Assembly (NCBI GenBank): GCA_038405045.1
Contig: JBBZIV010000002.1
Location: 401,860-465,859, forward strand
Length of the DNA: 64,000 nucleotides
Source of the DNA: Sporobacter sp038405045
GTDB taxonomy: Bacteria > Bacillota > Clostridia > Oscillospirales > Oscillospiraceae
Direction: 5' to 3'
This document shows, in pieces, positions 7,888-17,195 of the stretch. The translations under genes were made by a program, and so were the position numbers. A model generated the notes under the pieces. That model was not told where the DNA came from. It saw nothing but the letters and a program-made list of their open reading frames with translations, and ran no database searches. Positions within the stretch are counted from its first letter, which is position 1. The number at the start of each line of letters is the position of its first letter.

Positions 7888-9297
7888 ATGCAGGCTGTAT
7901 CCATTCCAATGATGACTGCGACACCGGCAATTGCCGATCAGGCTGGTGAAACGGCGGCCGGGCAGGGGCTGAAGGTTAATTCAGCACTCCGGTCACAGCC
8001 GGCTGTAACGCTTTTTAACGCAGTCCTTCAGCAGGAAATCGGTAAAGACACCGGCGCTCAGGCAGGCGGTCTTTCCGCCGATTTGCTCACGGCGCTCGGT
8101 GACACGACGGACAATAAAGACAATGCAGGGGAGGCTGATTTGAGCGGGCTGGTTGCGCAGCTGATGGTGCTGGCCGTTAACACCCCGACATTGCCCGGGG
8201 AACCGGCGGCAACGGACGGCGTACCAGCGGCACAAGCGCTTCAATCGGCTCAAGCAATTCAAGCTTCTCAAGCTGTTCAAACGGCGCAAACTGCTGTTGT
8301 GATGGGCACCGTTTCCCGCACAGTCCCGGCTATCGGTCAGGAGGCCATTTTGGCACCCGCTGATACAGGGCTCATGACGGCTGCAGCAGCGGCTCTGCCT
8401 GACCGGCCAACAGCCGGTGCAGACACTGCATCTGCAGTCGATGGAAGCGGAGAATTTTTAACTGCGGTCAAACAGGCCATGCAAGATGCCGGGCAGGTGT
8501 CGGCAGTCACACCCGCGCTGCAGGAGCCGTCGCCGCACGCAGCGACGCCTGCGGTACCTAATGCCACAGTGCTGGGCGGCGCAAAAAACGAACAAGAAGA
8601 GCAGCACCGTGACGCACCGGTTTCCCTCTTTTCCGACGCGTCAATGACTTCAGCCAGTGCGGCAGAAACCGTGCCCACGGCAGCCCATACGTCGGCTGAC
8701 GGCGGCTTCGGCGAGTCGGCTTCATTCAATCGGTCAAAAGAGACCGTTTCGCCCCTAGCAGCCGCTGCCATCCAGAAGAGCGACACAGCTGCTACAGACG
8801 ATACTGCTTTCTCCGTCACGGCGGATGTTGTGACGCCCGCTATTGAAAACGCCTTTGACCGCTTTGTCGATGATGTCAGAAGTATTCGGGGCAGCGCGCA
8901 GGAAATCAAAATCGTTTTGGAGCCAGAGTCGCTCGGGATTTTGACAATATCCGTTCTTCGGACGGAAAACGGGGTCTCGGCGAAAATCAAATCAGAGAAC
9001 AAAGAGGTGGCTGGGGCCATCTCCGGCCATCTTCACAAGCTCGTTGCCGCTATGCAAACGAAAGGAATCACCGTTGACAATGTCGACGTCGTCTATACAA
9101 AAAATGACAGCACGGCAAGCTTTACCGAGCAGGGTTCGTCGCAGCAGAGTTTTACGCAGCAGCGCTTCACGGGCGGCCGGGAAGACGGCGCGGCCGGAAG
9201 GCAGCCAGGTTTGACAGGTGGTGGCGCGGAGGGCGACGTCTGGCAGGAGTATGGCACGACGAGTGCAAGTGATTCAACGGTAGATTATCGGGTCTGA
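7888..9297 (+). CDS. fliK: Flagellar hook-length control protein FliK
   Basis: Secreted ruler that sets hook length and switches export specificity through FlhB. 469 aa. The N-terminal two thirds are low-complexity and Ala/Thr/Gln-rich, including a run of AQ/SQ-type dipeptides around residues 110-135, as is common for the stretched ruler part. The conserved C-terminal FliK domain is at about residues 330-405, with EIKIVLEPESLGILTISV. The gene lies between the motE-like gene and flgD, the standard place. A strong GGAGGA precedes the ATG. Confidence 0.9.
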   Translation: MQAVSIPMMTATPAIADQAGETAAGQGLKVNSALRSQPAVTLFNAVLQQEIGKDTGAQAGGLSADLLTALGDTTDNKDNAGEADLSGLVAQLMVLAVNTPTLPGEPAATDGVPAAQALQSAQAIQASQAVQTAQTAVVMGTVSRTVPAIGQEAILAPADTGLMTAAAAALPDRPTAGADTASAVDGSGEFLTAVKQAMQDAGQVSAVTPALQEPSPHAATPAVPNATVLGGAKNEQEEQHRDAPVSLFSDASMTSASAAETVPTAAHTSADGGFGESASFNRSKETVSPLAAAAIQKSDTAATDDTAFSVTADVVTPAIENAFDRFVDDVRSIRGSAQEIKIVLEPESLGILTISVLRTENGVSAKIKSENKEVAGAISGHLHKLVAAMQTKGITVDNVDVVYTKNDSTASFTEQGSSQQSFTQQRFTGGREDGAAGRQPGLTGGGAEGDVWQEYGTTSASDSTVDYRV

Positions 9298-9334
9298 CAT
9301 CAGCCGGCGGCAGCCGGTCAAGGAGGGTGAAAAA

Positions 9335-9811
9335 ATGTCTGTCGGTACGGTCGGCGCATCGGATGCCATCACGTATACTTCCAACAGCGAAGACACTTCA
9401 AAAACAAATTCAAAGGTTGACACGGAAACGTTTCTCAATCTGCTCGTGGCACAACTGAAATATCAGGACCCGCTCGAGCCGCAGGACAACACGGCCTTCG
9501 TCACGCAGCTGGCGCAAATGTCATCGCTCAATGAGATGCAGGATATGAAATCAACGCTGCAGAATTCTCAGGCTTACGACATGATCGGAAAAAACATTTA
9601 CGCCGAGGTGCTCGACAAAACGACGGGCGTGACGAACGCCTATGTCGGGATTGTTGACAGCGTTATTATCCGAGACGGGATTCCATATATCGTCGTTGGC
9701 AGCACGGCCATCCGTGTATCCGACGTCAAGCAGGTTTTCCCCGCGCCGGAGCAAGACAGCACAACAGAAAATTCAACGAACAGCACAACAGACAGCGCAA
9801 CGCTCGGATAA
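9335..9811 (+). CDS. flgD: Flagellar hook assembly scaffold FlgD
   Basis: Hook cap protein needed for polymerisation of FlgE. 158 aa. The conserved N-terminal part contains FLNLLVAQLKYQDPLEP and the QLAQMSSLNEMQ motif, both diagnostic for FlgD. It lacks the long C-terminal Tudor/FN3-like domains of enterobacterial FlgD, as usual for short Firmicute versions. The C-terminal tail is Ser/Thr/Asn-rich. AAGGAGGGTG precedes the ATG. Confidence 0.92.
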   Translation: MSVGTVGASDAITYTSNSEDTSKTNSKVDTETFLNLLVAQLKYQDPLEPQDNTAFVTQLAQMSSLNEMQDMKSTLQNSQAYDMIGKNIYAEVLDKTTGVTNAYVGIVDSVIIRDGIPYIVVGSTAIRVSDVKQVFPAPEQDSTTENSTNSTTDSATLG

Positions 9812-9862
9812 GTCCGGAAGTAAAAAAGAAAAATATAAATTTATTAAGAGGAGATATGCTTT

Positions 9863-10774
9863 ATGATGCGTTCACTTTTCTCGGCTGTTTCCGGTTTGAA
9901 GAGCAATCAAACGGCCATGGACATCATCGGCAACAATATCGCAAACGTCAACACAACAGGCTATAAAACGAGCCGGACGATTTTCCAGGATATTTTCAGC
10001 CAAACGATCAGCAGCGCCACGGCCCCCACGGCAACGACGGGCGGCAGCAACCCCAAGCAGGTCGGCCTTGGTGTCAGCATCTCCACGATCGGCATGAACA
10101 TGACGGAGGGCAGCACGCAGTCAACGTCCAACCCGCTGGATTTTGCCATCTCCGGCGAAGGCTTCTTTGTTGTTGATGACGGCAGCGGCTCCTACAAATA
10201 CACAAGAAACGGCGCGTTGCAGCTCGACTCTCAGGGCTTTCTCGTTACGGCAAACGGCGACTATGTTATGGCCGTCACTCAGGATGACGATTCAAACGGT
10301 GTTCCAGATATTGCTAATACCGATCCCGTTGTTGATACGACGACGGGAGCCCCGCTGTTCAATAAAGTGCAGCTCCTTGGCGATATCTATGACAATACGA
10401 CAACGCCCCCAACGTTGTTAGACCATTATTCCGACTACGCCATTGACGCAAACGGCGTCATCACCGCCGTCAACAGCGCCGGTGCAAAGGTGCCGATCGG
10501 ACGTATAATACTCTCGACATTCAATAATAACGGCGGTCTAGAGAAGACGGGGTCGAGCTATTACGTTGAATCCTCCAACAGCGGTTCGGCCAAATACGGC
10601 TTCGTCGGTAATGAGTGCGGAACGCTTAACAGCGGCAGTCTCGAGATGTCAAACGTTGATCTGTCGACAGAGCTGACAAATATGATTATCACGCAAAGAG
10701 GCTTTCAGGCTAACTCGCGCGTTATCACGACAACGGATTCCATGCTCGAAGAGCTCATCAATCTCAAGCGCTAG
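9863..10774 (+). CDS. flgE: Flagellar hook protein FlgE
   Basis: Subunit of the hook, the flexible joint between rod and filament. 303 aa, a compact FlgE. It has the N-terminal rod/hook motif (SAVSGLKSNQTAMDIIGNNI, then ANVNTTGYK), a central hook domain, and the C-terminal FlgG-like helix ending TNMIITQRGFQANSRVITT. AAGAGGAG precedes tandem ATG codons at 9863 and 9866. It follows flgD by 51 nt. Confidence 0.94.
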   Translation: MMRSLFSAVSGLKSNQTAMDIIGNNIANVNTTGYKTSRTIFQDIFSQTISSATAPTATTGGSNPKQVGLGVSISTIGMNMTEGSTQSTSNPLDFAISGEGFFVVDDGSGSYKYTRNGALQLDSQGFLVTANGDYVMAVTQDDDSNGVPDIANTDPVVDTTTGAPLFNKVQLLGDIYDNTTTPPTLLDHYSDYAIDANGVITAVNSAGAKVPIGRIILSTFNNNGGLEKTGSSYYVESSNSGSAKYGFVGNECGTLNSGSLEMSNVDLSTELTNMIITQRGFQANSRVITTTDSMLEELINLKR

Positions 10775-10785
10775 CAGGTGAATGA

Positions 10786-11001
10786 ATGATTAAAGTAACG
10801 CGCATCAATAAGGTTGACCATTTTTGGGTCAACGAGAATCAGATTGAATATCTCGAGGAGACGCCAGATACGATTTTGACAATGGTGTCAGGCCATAAAT
10901 ATGCCGTTGCGGAGACGGCTGAAGAGATTGCGGAAAAGATCACAGAAGTTAAAAGAGCCGTTCTCAAAAAACGGGATGAAAACGGCGAGCTGATCCACTG
11001 A
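10786..11001 (+). CDS. flbD: Flagellar protein FlbD (SwrD family)
   Basis: 71 aa small cytoplasmic protein. The pattern MIKVTRINKVDHFWVNENQI followed by IEYLEETPDTILTMVSGHKY is typical of the FlbD/SwrD family. In B. subtilis SwrD raises motor torque through the stators. It starts 11 nt after flgE. In many Firmicutes flbD is followed by motA, motB and fliL; here fliM follows directly. Confidence 0.88.
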   Translation: MIKVTRINKVDHFWVNENQIEYLEETPDTILTMVSGHKYAVAETAEEIAEKITEVKRAVLKKRDENGELIH

Positions 11002-11038
11002 CGCGCTATTAATATATGCCAATAAGGAGGTGACGATA

Positions 11039-12022
11039 TTGCTGGATGTTCTGTCGCAGGCCGAAATAGACAAGCTCATGCGTGACTTGGCTGCCGGTGA
11101 GGTGGATGAAACAGACGAACCGTCAAAAAATGCTGTCAAAACATATGACTTTAAGACCGCCAACCGATTTACGAAGGAGCAGATTCGCGCCATCAACGTC
11201 GTTTTCAAGAATTTCGGGCACCTCTTATCGAATTATCTCATGGGATCCCTGCGGGCCAGCTGTGATTCGGAAGTGCTCTCCATTGAAGAGATATCCTTCA
11301 ACGAATTTAACAACTCGGTGCCGTCTCCCGTCATAATCGCGATTATTAATACGATTCCCTTTACGGGGTCGTTCATCATGGAAATGACAAAGGAGATATC
11401 GTATTCCATCATCAGCCGTGTGTTGGGCGGGACGAAAGAGATTACCGCCGAAGGCCGGCAGTTTACGGATATTGAGCTGGCCATCGTCGAGCGTGTGCTC
11501 TGGCAGGCACTGAAAAACTTTGACGAGGCGTGGATCAAAATTATGGATGTCAGCTCCTCGCTGGAGAAAGTTGAAACCAGCATGCAGTTTGCCCAGATCG
11601 TCGACAATAACGAGCCTGTTTTAATGGTAACGCTCAACGTGACGATCGGCAGCGAGAGCGGACTGATCGGTTTTTGCCTGCCGCATCAGGCGCTTGAGCC
11701 GTTTACGAAGAAGCTGAACACACAGCAGATGTATACCGGCAACGCCACAAAAAAAGTTGATGCCGACCCGCTTGGCATCATCAAGACCATCGGGAGCACC
11801 GATATCGTCGTCAGTGCCGTCTTCAACCCGACGGAGGCAACGGTTCGGGACATAACGAGCCTCAACGTGGGCGATGTGATACAGCTTCAGCACCGCCTCA
11901 ACGAGCCGCTGATCATCAAATATCAGCAGGTACCGAAATATCGTGCCGAAATCGGCAAGCTCAAAAACAATCTGGCCCTGAAAATCCTTGACGAAATCAG
12001 AGGAGACGACGAGAATGAGTGA
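11039..12022 (+). CDS. fliM: Flagellar motor switch protein FliM
   Basis: C-ring switch protein that binds CheY-P and couples to FliG. The start is taken as TTG at 11039, because AAGGAGG at 11024-11030 is then 8 nt upstream. The GTG at 11030 would overlap that site. The product (327 aa) opens MLDVLSQAEIDKLM, the conserved N-terminal CheY-P-binding segment. The middle CheC-like domain and the C-terminal SpoA domain (about residues 245-320) follow. It overlaps fliY by 8 bp. Confidence 0.95.
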   Translation: MLDVLSQAEIDKLMRDLAAGEVDETDEPSKNAVKTYDFKTANRFTKEQIRAINVVFKNFGHLLSNYLMGSLRASCDSEVLSIEEISFNEFNNSVPSPVIIAIINTIPFTGSFIMEMTKEISYSIISRVLGGTKEITAEGRQFTDIELAIVERVLWQALKNFDEAWIKIMDVSSSLEKVETSMQFAQIVDNNEPVLMVTLNVTIGSESGLIGFCLPHQALEPFTKKLNTQQMYTGNATKKVDADPLGIIKTIGSTDIVVSAVFNPTEATVRDITSLNVGDVIQLQHRLNEPLIIKYQQVPKYRAEIGKLKNNLALKILDEIRGDDENE

Positions 12023-13148
12023 TTTGACCCAGGAAGAGATAGACGCCCTCGTCAGCGGCACAACGACGGCAATGACGCAGGATTATTCGGAAGAGGATAT
12101 GAAAGACCTCCAGGCGCTTGAAGAGGTCGACGCCGTCGTCGCCGAGGATATTTCCACCTATTTTACACCGGATGAGGTTGATGCGCTGGGCGAAATCGGT
12201 AATATCAGTATGGGGAACTCCGCGACGACCATGCACGCGCTGTTGGGCCGAAAGGTGACAATCACAACACCGAGGGTTGGCTTGTTTAAAACGGAAAACG
12301 TGCTCTCAGCGTTTAAATGGCCGTTTCTGGCCATCAGCGTGGAGTATACGGAGGGCATGTTCGGCAAAAATCTTTTAATCCTGAAGGATTATGACGCGGC
12401 TGTCATCACAGACCTTTTAATGGGCGGCGAAGGCAGCGTTGACAGAGATAAAATTGTCCTTAACGAGATTCATTTAAGTGCCATGAGCGAAGTCATGAAT
12501 CAGATGGTCGGCTCATCGGCAACGGCCATGGCCAATATGATGGGCCGCTATGTCAATATCGCGCCGCCACAGATTGAGCGAGCCACACCCGACGATGATG
12601 TCTCCTCGTTTTTGGACGGCACGCCCCTCGTCATTAAAATCAGCTTTGATATGGAGATTGAAGGACTGCTCAAAAGCAAGCTGATGCAGATCATGTCGGT
12701 CGAGATGGCGCGATCAATGATCAATGAACTCATGCCGAGCGAAGAGACGAGCCCCGCCAAGGCGAAAGCACCTGCTCCCGCCGCGCAGCCGGTACCTGCC
12801 GCGCCGAAACCTGCCGCGGCACCGCCGCCAGAGCCGAAGCGCGTGCAGTCGGTTAAACCAGCCGCGTATCAGTCTTTCGACGAGCCGGGAATGGCTTCGA
12901 TGGGTGACATCAGCCATATTAACTACGATCTCATCAACGACATTCCGCTGCAGGTCACCGTTGAGCTTGGCAAATCCAAAAAGAGCCTCAGCGACGTTAT
13001 GAATTTTGGTATCGGTTCCATTATCGTTTTGGATAAGCTGGCCGGAGAACTTGTTGACGTCATCGTCAACGGCAAGAAAATTGCTAAGGGCGAGGTTGTC
13101 GTCATTGACGATAATTACGGCGTCCGTATCACGGAAATCATTCGGTAA
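12015..13148 (+). CDS. fliY: Flagellar motor switch phosphatase FliY
   Basis: C-ring component with CheY-P phosphatase activity in Firmicutes. 377 aa from ATG 12015, which has AGAGGAG upstream. Two CheC-type active-site motifs are visible: EIGNISMGNSAT (about residue 58) and EVMNQMVGSSAT (about 157), each keeping the Glu and Asn. A Pro/Ala-rich linker at about 240-285 leads to the C-terminal FliN-like SpoA domain. The N-terminal DLTQEEIDALVSG resembles the FliM CheY-binding segment. No cheY gene is in this window, although a phosphatase for it is. Confidence 0.94.
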   Translation: MSDLTQEEIDALVSGTTTAMTQDYSEEDMKDLQALEEVDAVVAEDISTYFTPDEVDALGEIGNISMGNSATTMHALLGRKVTITTPRVGLFKTENVLSAFKWPFLAISVEYTEGMFGKNLLILKDYDAAVITDLLMGGEGSVDRDKIVLNEIHLSAMSEVMNQMVGSSATAMANMMGRYVNIAPPQIERATPDDDVSSFLDGTPLVIKISFDMEIEGLLKSKLMQIMSVEMARSMINELMPSEETSPAKAKAPAPAAQPVPAAPKPAAAPPPEPKRVQSVKPAAYQSFDEPGMASMGDISHINYDLINDIPLQVTVELGKSKKSLSDVMNFGIGSIIVLDKLAGELVDVIVNGKKIAKGEVVVIDDNYGVRITEIIR

Positions 13149-13195
13149 AAAAGAGTTTCCCAGATCAATCGGCTTTGTCCGGATAAGAATTGTGA

Positions 13196-14419
13196 GTGGT
13201 AAATGTGTTTGAATGTGTAGCAAGTCAGCCGATATTTAATATTAAAAAAGAAATATTCGGATATGAGTTGCTATACAGAGCAGGGCAGGACTCGGTAGAA
13301 TATGACGCCACCGATGGCAGCAGCGCGACGAAAGATGTTTTGGTAACGGCGTTTAGTGATATCGGCATTGAGGCCATCACCGGCGGGCGCAAAGCATTTG
13401 TCAACTTCACGGCGGACCTCATTTTAGAAGAAGTGCCACACATGCTCTCCAACGACATTCTTATTGTCGAGCTTTTAGAGGATGTCCGGCCGACGGAGGC
13501 GGTGCTGGCCGCCTGCCGAAAGCTCAAGCGCCGCGGCTATCTCCTCGCACTGGACGATTTCATTTATACGGAGGACGCCGAACCGCTTGTTGACCTGGCC
13601 GATATCATAAAAATCGACTTTATGAAGTGCGATGTCGACAGTATTGCAAAAAGCGTTTACAGAATCACGCGCAACAGGCGAAAAATTCTGCTGGCGGAAA
13701 AAATTGAGACGTATGAAGACCTTGAATTAGCCAGATCATTAGGCTTCAACCTCTTCCAGGGCTTCTTTTTCTGCAAGCCGACAATTGCAAACGCCAAATG
13801 CACCGAGACGCTGCAGGTCAGCAAGCTTCAACTCATTAAATATATTGCCGACCCAGAGGTCAGCTTTTTTGATCTCGCCAACGTCATCAAGCGCGATCTC
13901 GTCTTGTCATACCGCCTTTTAAAAATCGTCAATTCCGCCTATTACGGGCTCAAATACACCGTGACCGGCATTCTGCATGCGCTTTTAATTCTAGGTCTCA
14001 ATGAGATAAAGAAATGGATTTCCCTGATCGTTTTAAACCAGATCAAAACGACGAAACCGAGCGAGCTGATCCGCGCGGCGCTTGTCCGCGGGATTTTCAT
14101 GGAGAAGATCGCCATCTCACAAAAAAAGCGGAAATACAGGGATGAGTATTTTCTTGTCGGGTTGTTTTCGCTGGCTGAAGCCATCATGGACACGCCCATT
14201 GACGCGATCCTGAAAGAAACACATTTGAGCGAGGAAATCACAAAGCCGCTCATAACGGGCGAGGGCGAAAAAGCCGAGCTTTTAAAAATCATTACCCATA
14301 TCGAGCGGGCGGAATGGGACGAGGCGCGGGAATATGCCGCCAAATGCGGCGTTGACTCCGGCAAAACGAACCAGTTTTACATCGAAGCGATGATAGACGC
14401 AAACAAGCTGCTGAAATAA
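13196..14419 (+). CDS. EAL-HDOD (YuxH-type) signalling protein
   Basis: About 407 aa. The N-terminal EAL-like domain (about residues 1-200) shows GYELLYR, FVNF, LALDDF, IKIDFMK, AEKIE and QGFFFCKP. The C-terminal HDOD domain (about 205-390) shows FFDLANVIKRDLVLSYRLLK and VNSAYYG. Proteins of this type usually do not hydrolyse c-di-GMP and act as scaffolds. Several EAL signature positions are altered here (ELLYR for the usual ExLxR), so catalysis is doubtful. It sits between fliY and flgB, within the flagellar cluster, in place of chemotaxis genes. GTG 13196 has a poor ribosome site. GTG 13205 is an alternative. Confidence 0.88.
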   Translation: MVNVFECVASQPIFNIKKEIFGYELLYRAGQDSVEYDATDGSSATKDVLVTAFSDIGIEAITGGRKAFVNFTADLILEEVPHMLSNDILIVELLEDVRPTEAVLAACRKLKRRGYLLALDDFIYTEDAEPLVDLADIIKIDFMKCDVDSIAKSVYRITRNRRKILLAEKIETYEDLELARSLGFNLFQGFFFCKPTIANAKCTETLQVSKLQLIKYIADPEVSFFDLANVIKRDLVLSYRLLKIVNSAYYGLKYTVTGILHALLILGLNEIKKWISLIVLNQIKTTKPSELIRAALVRGIFMEKIAISQKKRKYRDEYFLVGLFSLAEAIMDTPIDAILKETHLSEEITKPLITGEGEKAELLKIITHIERAEWDEAREYAAKCGVDSGKTNQFYIEAMIDANKLLK

Positions 14420-14433
14420 AAGGAGGTGATTTT

Positions 14434-14847
14434 GTGTTAGACAATATGTTTTCCTCGGTCAACACGCTCCAGAAAGGCCTAAATGCCTCATGGCTTCGCA
14501 ACGAGGTCATCGCCAATAATATCGCAAACGTTGACACCCCCGGTTTCAAGGCCTCGCACGTCCAATTTGAGGATCTCATGGCTGAGGCAGCCGGGTCGGA
14601 CGGCGGCACATTATCTCTGGAAACGACAAACGAAAAGCATCTCGGCTTTTCGGGCGGCGCGTCAATTTCAAGTGTCGAGCCGCAGATGGTGACCGACGAG
14701 ACGACGTCAACGCGTCTTGACGGCAATAACGTCAATATCGAAAACGAGATGGTCGAGCTGGCGAAAAACTCCATTAATTATTATACGACCGTCACAAAGA
14801 TCAATTCTGAATTCCGCAAGCTCAATACAGCCATCAACGTCAACTAA
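14434..14847 (+). CDS. flgB: Flagellar basal-body rod protein FlgB
   Basis: Proximal rod subunit, exported through the flagellar gate. 137 aa. It contains the rod N-terminal motif (EVIANNIANVDTPGFKASHV) and the C-terminal helix ending FRKLNTAINVN. GTG at 14434 has AAAGGAGGTG upstream at good spacing. flgB-flgC-fliE lie here after the switch genes, whereas in B. subtilis they precede fliF. Confidence 0.94.
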   Translation: MLDNMFSSVNTLQKGLNASWLRNEVIANNIANVDTPGFKASHVQFEDLMAEAAGSDGGTLSLETTNEKHLGFSGGASISSVEPQMVTDETTSTRLDGNNVNIENEMVELAKNSINYYTTVTKINSEFRKLNTAINVN

Positions 14848-14900
14848 ATGACGAAGATGTTGCGGTACAGGCATAAATAAATCGGAACGGAGGAAACCAA

Positions 14901-15344
14901 ATGGGCTTTTTAAGCGGCATGGATATTAGTGGCTCCGGCCTGACAGCACAGCGGATGCGGATGGATGTCATCTCCGATAACATTGCCAACGTCGACACGA
15001 CGCGCACAGCCGACGGAACGCCGTATACGAAAAAATACGTTGTTTTGGCTGAACGCAGCGATTTTGCTGGTGTTTTGAAAAATGCCTCCGGCGGCACCTC
15101 GGGCAGTGTTTCAGGCGGTGTCCGCGTCACCGAAATCGGGGAAGACACGACAACGCCCTACCAGCTTGTCTACGACCCAACGAATCCCGACGCCGGTGCC
15201 GACGGCTATGTCCGAATGCCGAACGTTGACATCACGCAGGAGATGGTCGACATGATTTCGGCTTACCGTTCCTACGAGGCAAATGTCACGGCTTTCAACG
15301 CGTACAAAGACATGGCGATCAAATCGCTTGAAATCGGCAAATAA
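14901..15344 (+). CDS. flgC: Flagellar basal-body rod protein FlgC
   Basis: Proximal rod subunit. 147 aa, usual length. N-terminal GSGLTAQRMRMDVISDNIAN, C-terminal NVDITQEMVDMISAYRSYEA, both family signatures. CGGAGGAA precedes the ATG. It is followed by fliE 27 nt later. Confidence 0.95.
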   Translation: MGFLSGMDISGSGLTAQRMRMDVISDNIANVDTTRTADGTPYTKKYVVLAERSDFAGVLKNASGGTSGSVSGGVRVTEIGEDTTTPYQLVYDPTNPDAGADGYVRMPNVDITQEMVDMISAYRSYEANVTAFNAYKDMAIKSLEIGK

Positions 15345-15371
15345 CGCCGACGGCAGAAAGGAGCACCACTT

Positions 15372-15683
15372 ATGGTCAGTATCGGCTCGTCTCTCATCAG
15401 TAGTCTGGGCAATCTCTCCAATACGGTCACATCAAAACCAGCATCATCGGAAACAACATCCGATTCCGGTTTCAAGCAGGCGCTTTCCAGCGCGCTTGAC
15501 CGCTTTGAGCAGGTCGGAGACGAAAACGCGCAATCCACACTGGATTTGTTAACAGGCAATACAGATGATCTGTCCAACACCATGATTGCCGCCCAGAAGT
15601 CCGAAATTTCCCTTAATTTGACGGTGGCGCTTCGGAACAAGGCTGTAGAGGCGTATAAAGAAATTATGAACATGCAGGTCTGA
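15372..15683 (+). CDS. fliE: Flagellar hook-basal body protein FliE
   Basis: Adaptor between the MS ring/export gate and the rod. 103 aa, usual length. A Ser/Thr-rich N-terminus is followed by the conserved FKQALSSALDRFEQVG-like helix and the C-terminal ISLNLTVALRNKAVEAYKEI, typical for FliE. AAAGGAG precedes the ATG. Confidence 0.93.
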   Translation: MVSIGSSLISSLGNLSNTVTSKPASSETTSDSGFKQALSSALDRFEQVGDENAQSTLDLLTGNTDDLSNTMIAAQKSEISLNLTVALRNKAVEAYKEIMNMQV

Positions 15684-15704
15684 CCTGCCGTTGGGGGGCG
15701 CACA

Positions 15705-16064
15705 GTGCTGAATTTTTGGGATTACGTCCAGGCGATCGCCATCATCGTCGCCGTTTTGTTCGGGGCGTATTATGTCACGAAGCTTGTGGCGAGAACGAGC
15801 ACCGGCTCCTTCCGCAGAAACACCGGTATCCGCATCCTTGGCTCACAGCCGCTTGCGAAGGACAGATCTGTTTTCGTGGTGGAGATCGGGGAAAACGCGT
15901 ATATTCTCGGCGTCAGCGCGCAGCGCGTTGAGCTGCTGGACAAGCAGCCGACAGCGCAGCTCGGCCTTCCCAAGGAAGAGCCGTCACCCGTCCTGCCAAG
16001 CTTCGCTGCGAGCTTTAAGGACGAACTGAATAAACGGTTGAAAAGGTTTAACAAAGATGACTAA
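15705..16064 (+). CDS. fliO: Flagellar biosynthesis protein FliO
   Basis: Small membrane protein that assists assembly of the FliP ring of the export gate. 119 aa. One N-terminal membrane helix (about 5-25) is followed by a cytoplasmic domain with the FliO pattern (IRILGSQPLAKDRSVFVVEI, ILGVSAQRVELLDK). GTG at 15705 follows TTGGGGGGCGC. It overlaps fliP by 8 bp, the usual fliO-fliP arrangement. Confidence 0.9.
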   Translation: MLNFWDYVQAIAIIVAVLFGAYYVTKLVARTSTGSFRRNTGIRILGSQPLAKDRSVFVVEIGENAYILGVSAQRVELLDKQPTAQLGLPKEEPSPVLPSFAASFKDELNKRLKRFNKDD

Positions 16065-16902
16065 ATGCGAAAAACCCAGATTTAATTGGATACCGGTATC
16101 TGAAGAAAGGCTGCCGGACCCTGGAAAATTTGAACCGGCACATCAAAAGCTCTTCAAAACCGCAAAAATCTGCGCGGCCACGAGCTTCATTTTTGTTCTC
16201 GGTTTGATGCTGCTTTTGGGTGTGTCGCACAGCGTGGCGGCGGCCCCCATCGATTCGGTCCAGTCCCTCTTAGACAATAACCAGCAGTCCATGCAGATCA
16301 TTATGATCTTAACGGCCATTACGCTGGTGCCGACGGCACTCATTATGCTCACCGGCTTTACGCGGATCGTCATTGTTTTATCCATCGTGCGCAACGCCAT
16401 CGGGCTGCAAAATATGCCACCTAATACGGTCATCATCGGCCTGGCGCTCTTTATTACATATTTCGTCATGAGCCCTGTTCTCGTTAAAATCAACGACGTC
16501 GCTTATCAGCCTTACGTTAAAAACCAGATCACGTTTACCGAGTTTTCGGAGAAGTCCATGGTGCCGCTCCGGGAGTTTATGCTGAAGGAGACGTACACGA
16601 CGGATTTGAATTTCTTCGAAGACCTGTCCGGCGTTGATAAGCAGACGGATGTTAAAAATGTTCCCGACCGCGTCGTCATCGCCGCGTTCGTCACAAGCGA
16701 ACTCAAGCACGCGTTTGCCATCGGATTTTTTATCTACATCCCGTTTATCGTGATCGATATGATTGTGGCGAGCACGCTGATGGCAATGGGTATGATGATG
16801 CTGCCGCCAGCGATGATCTCCATGCCCTTTAAAATTCTGCTGTTTGTTTTAGTAGACGGCTGGCGCCTGACAATCGGGACGCTCGTCAGCAGCTTCGGCT
16901 AG
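16057..16902 (+). CDS. fliP: Flagellar export gate protein FliP
   Basis: Pore-forming subunit of the flagellar type III export gate. 281 aa, longer than the usual ~220-250 because of an N-terminal extension of about 40 residues before the signal-like hydrophobic segment (about 42-62). The core shows MLTGFTRIVIVLSIVRNAIG, LQNMPPNTVIIGLALF and the DMIVASTLMAMGMMMLPPAM signature. Starts downstream of 16057 are possible, but the overlap with fliO supports this one. Confidence 0.95.
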   Translation: MTKCEKPRFNWIPVSEERLPDPGKFEPAHQKLFKTAKICAATSFIFVLGLMLLLGVSHSVAAAPIDSVQSLLDNNQQSMQIIMILTAITLVPTALIMLTGFTRIVIVLSIVRNAIGLQNMPPNTVIIGLALFITYFVMSPVLVKINDVAYQPYVKNQITFTEFSEKSMVPLREFMLKETYTTDLNFFEDLSGVDKQTDVKNVPDRVVIAAFVTSELKHAFAIGFFIYIPFIVIDMIVASTLMAMGMMMLPPAMISMPFKILLFVLVDGWRLTIGTLVSSFG

Positions 16903-16913
16903 AGGGGGAAAAA

Positions 16914-17186
16914 ATGATCACACAACCGGAAATTCTGACGGTCATTAAAGATGCTGTCTACGTCGTCCTCCTCGGCTCGGCACCGATGCTTGCCGCGGCG
17001 CTCATCATCGGTATCCTCGTCTCCATTTTTCAGGCCACCACGCAAATCAATGAACAGACGCTGGCCTTTGTCCCGAAAATCATTGGTATCCTCCTGGCGC
17101 TGCTTCTTTTCGGCGGCTGGATCATTTCCAAGCTCACGGACTACACGGTGGAGCTCTACAATTCGATTAACGTTATGCTGAAATAA
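16914..17186 (+). CDS. fliQ: Flagellar export gate protein FliQ
   Basis: Two-helix export gate subunit. 90 aa, usual length. It shows SIFQATTQINEQTLAFVPKI, the family signature, between two membrane helices (about 15-40 and 52-75). It starts 11 nt after fliP, with AGAGGGGG upstream. Confidence 0.96.
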   Translation: MITQPEILTVIKDAVYVVLLGSAPMLAAALIIGILVSIFQATTQINEQTLAFVPKIIGILLALLLFGGWIISKLTDYTVELYNSINVMLK

Positions 17187-17195
17187 GGGGCGAGT

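Noticed and set aside
8230..8300. Repeated AQ/SQ dipeptide-coding stretch as a possible DNA repeat
   Set aside because: It is ordinary low-complexity protein sequence in the ruler part of FliK. The DNA units are not regular.
8337..9020. 227-codon open frame on the minus strand
   Set aside because: It lies antisense within fliK, has no ribosome site and a Ser/Ala-rich composition that mirrors the GC-rich coding strand.
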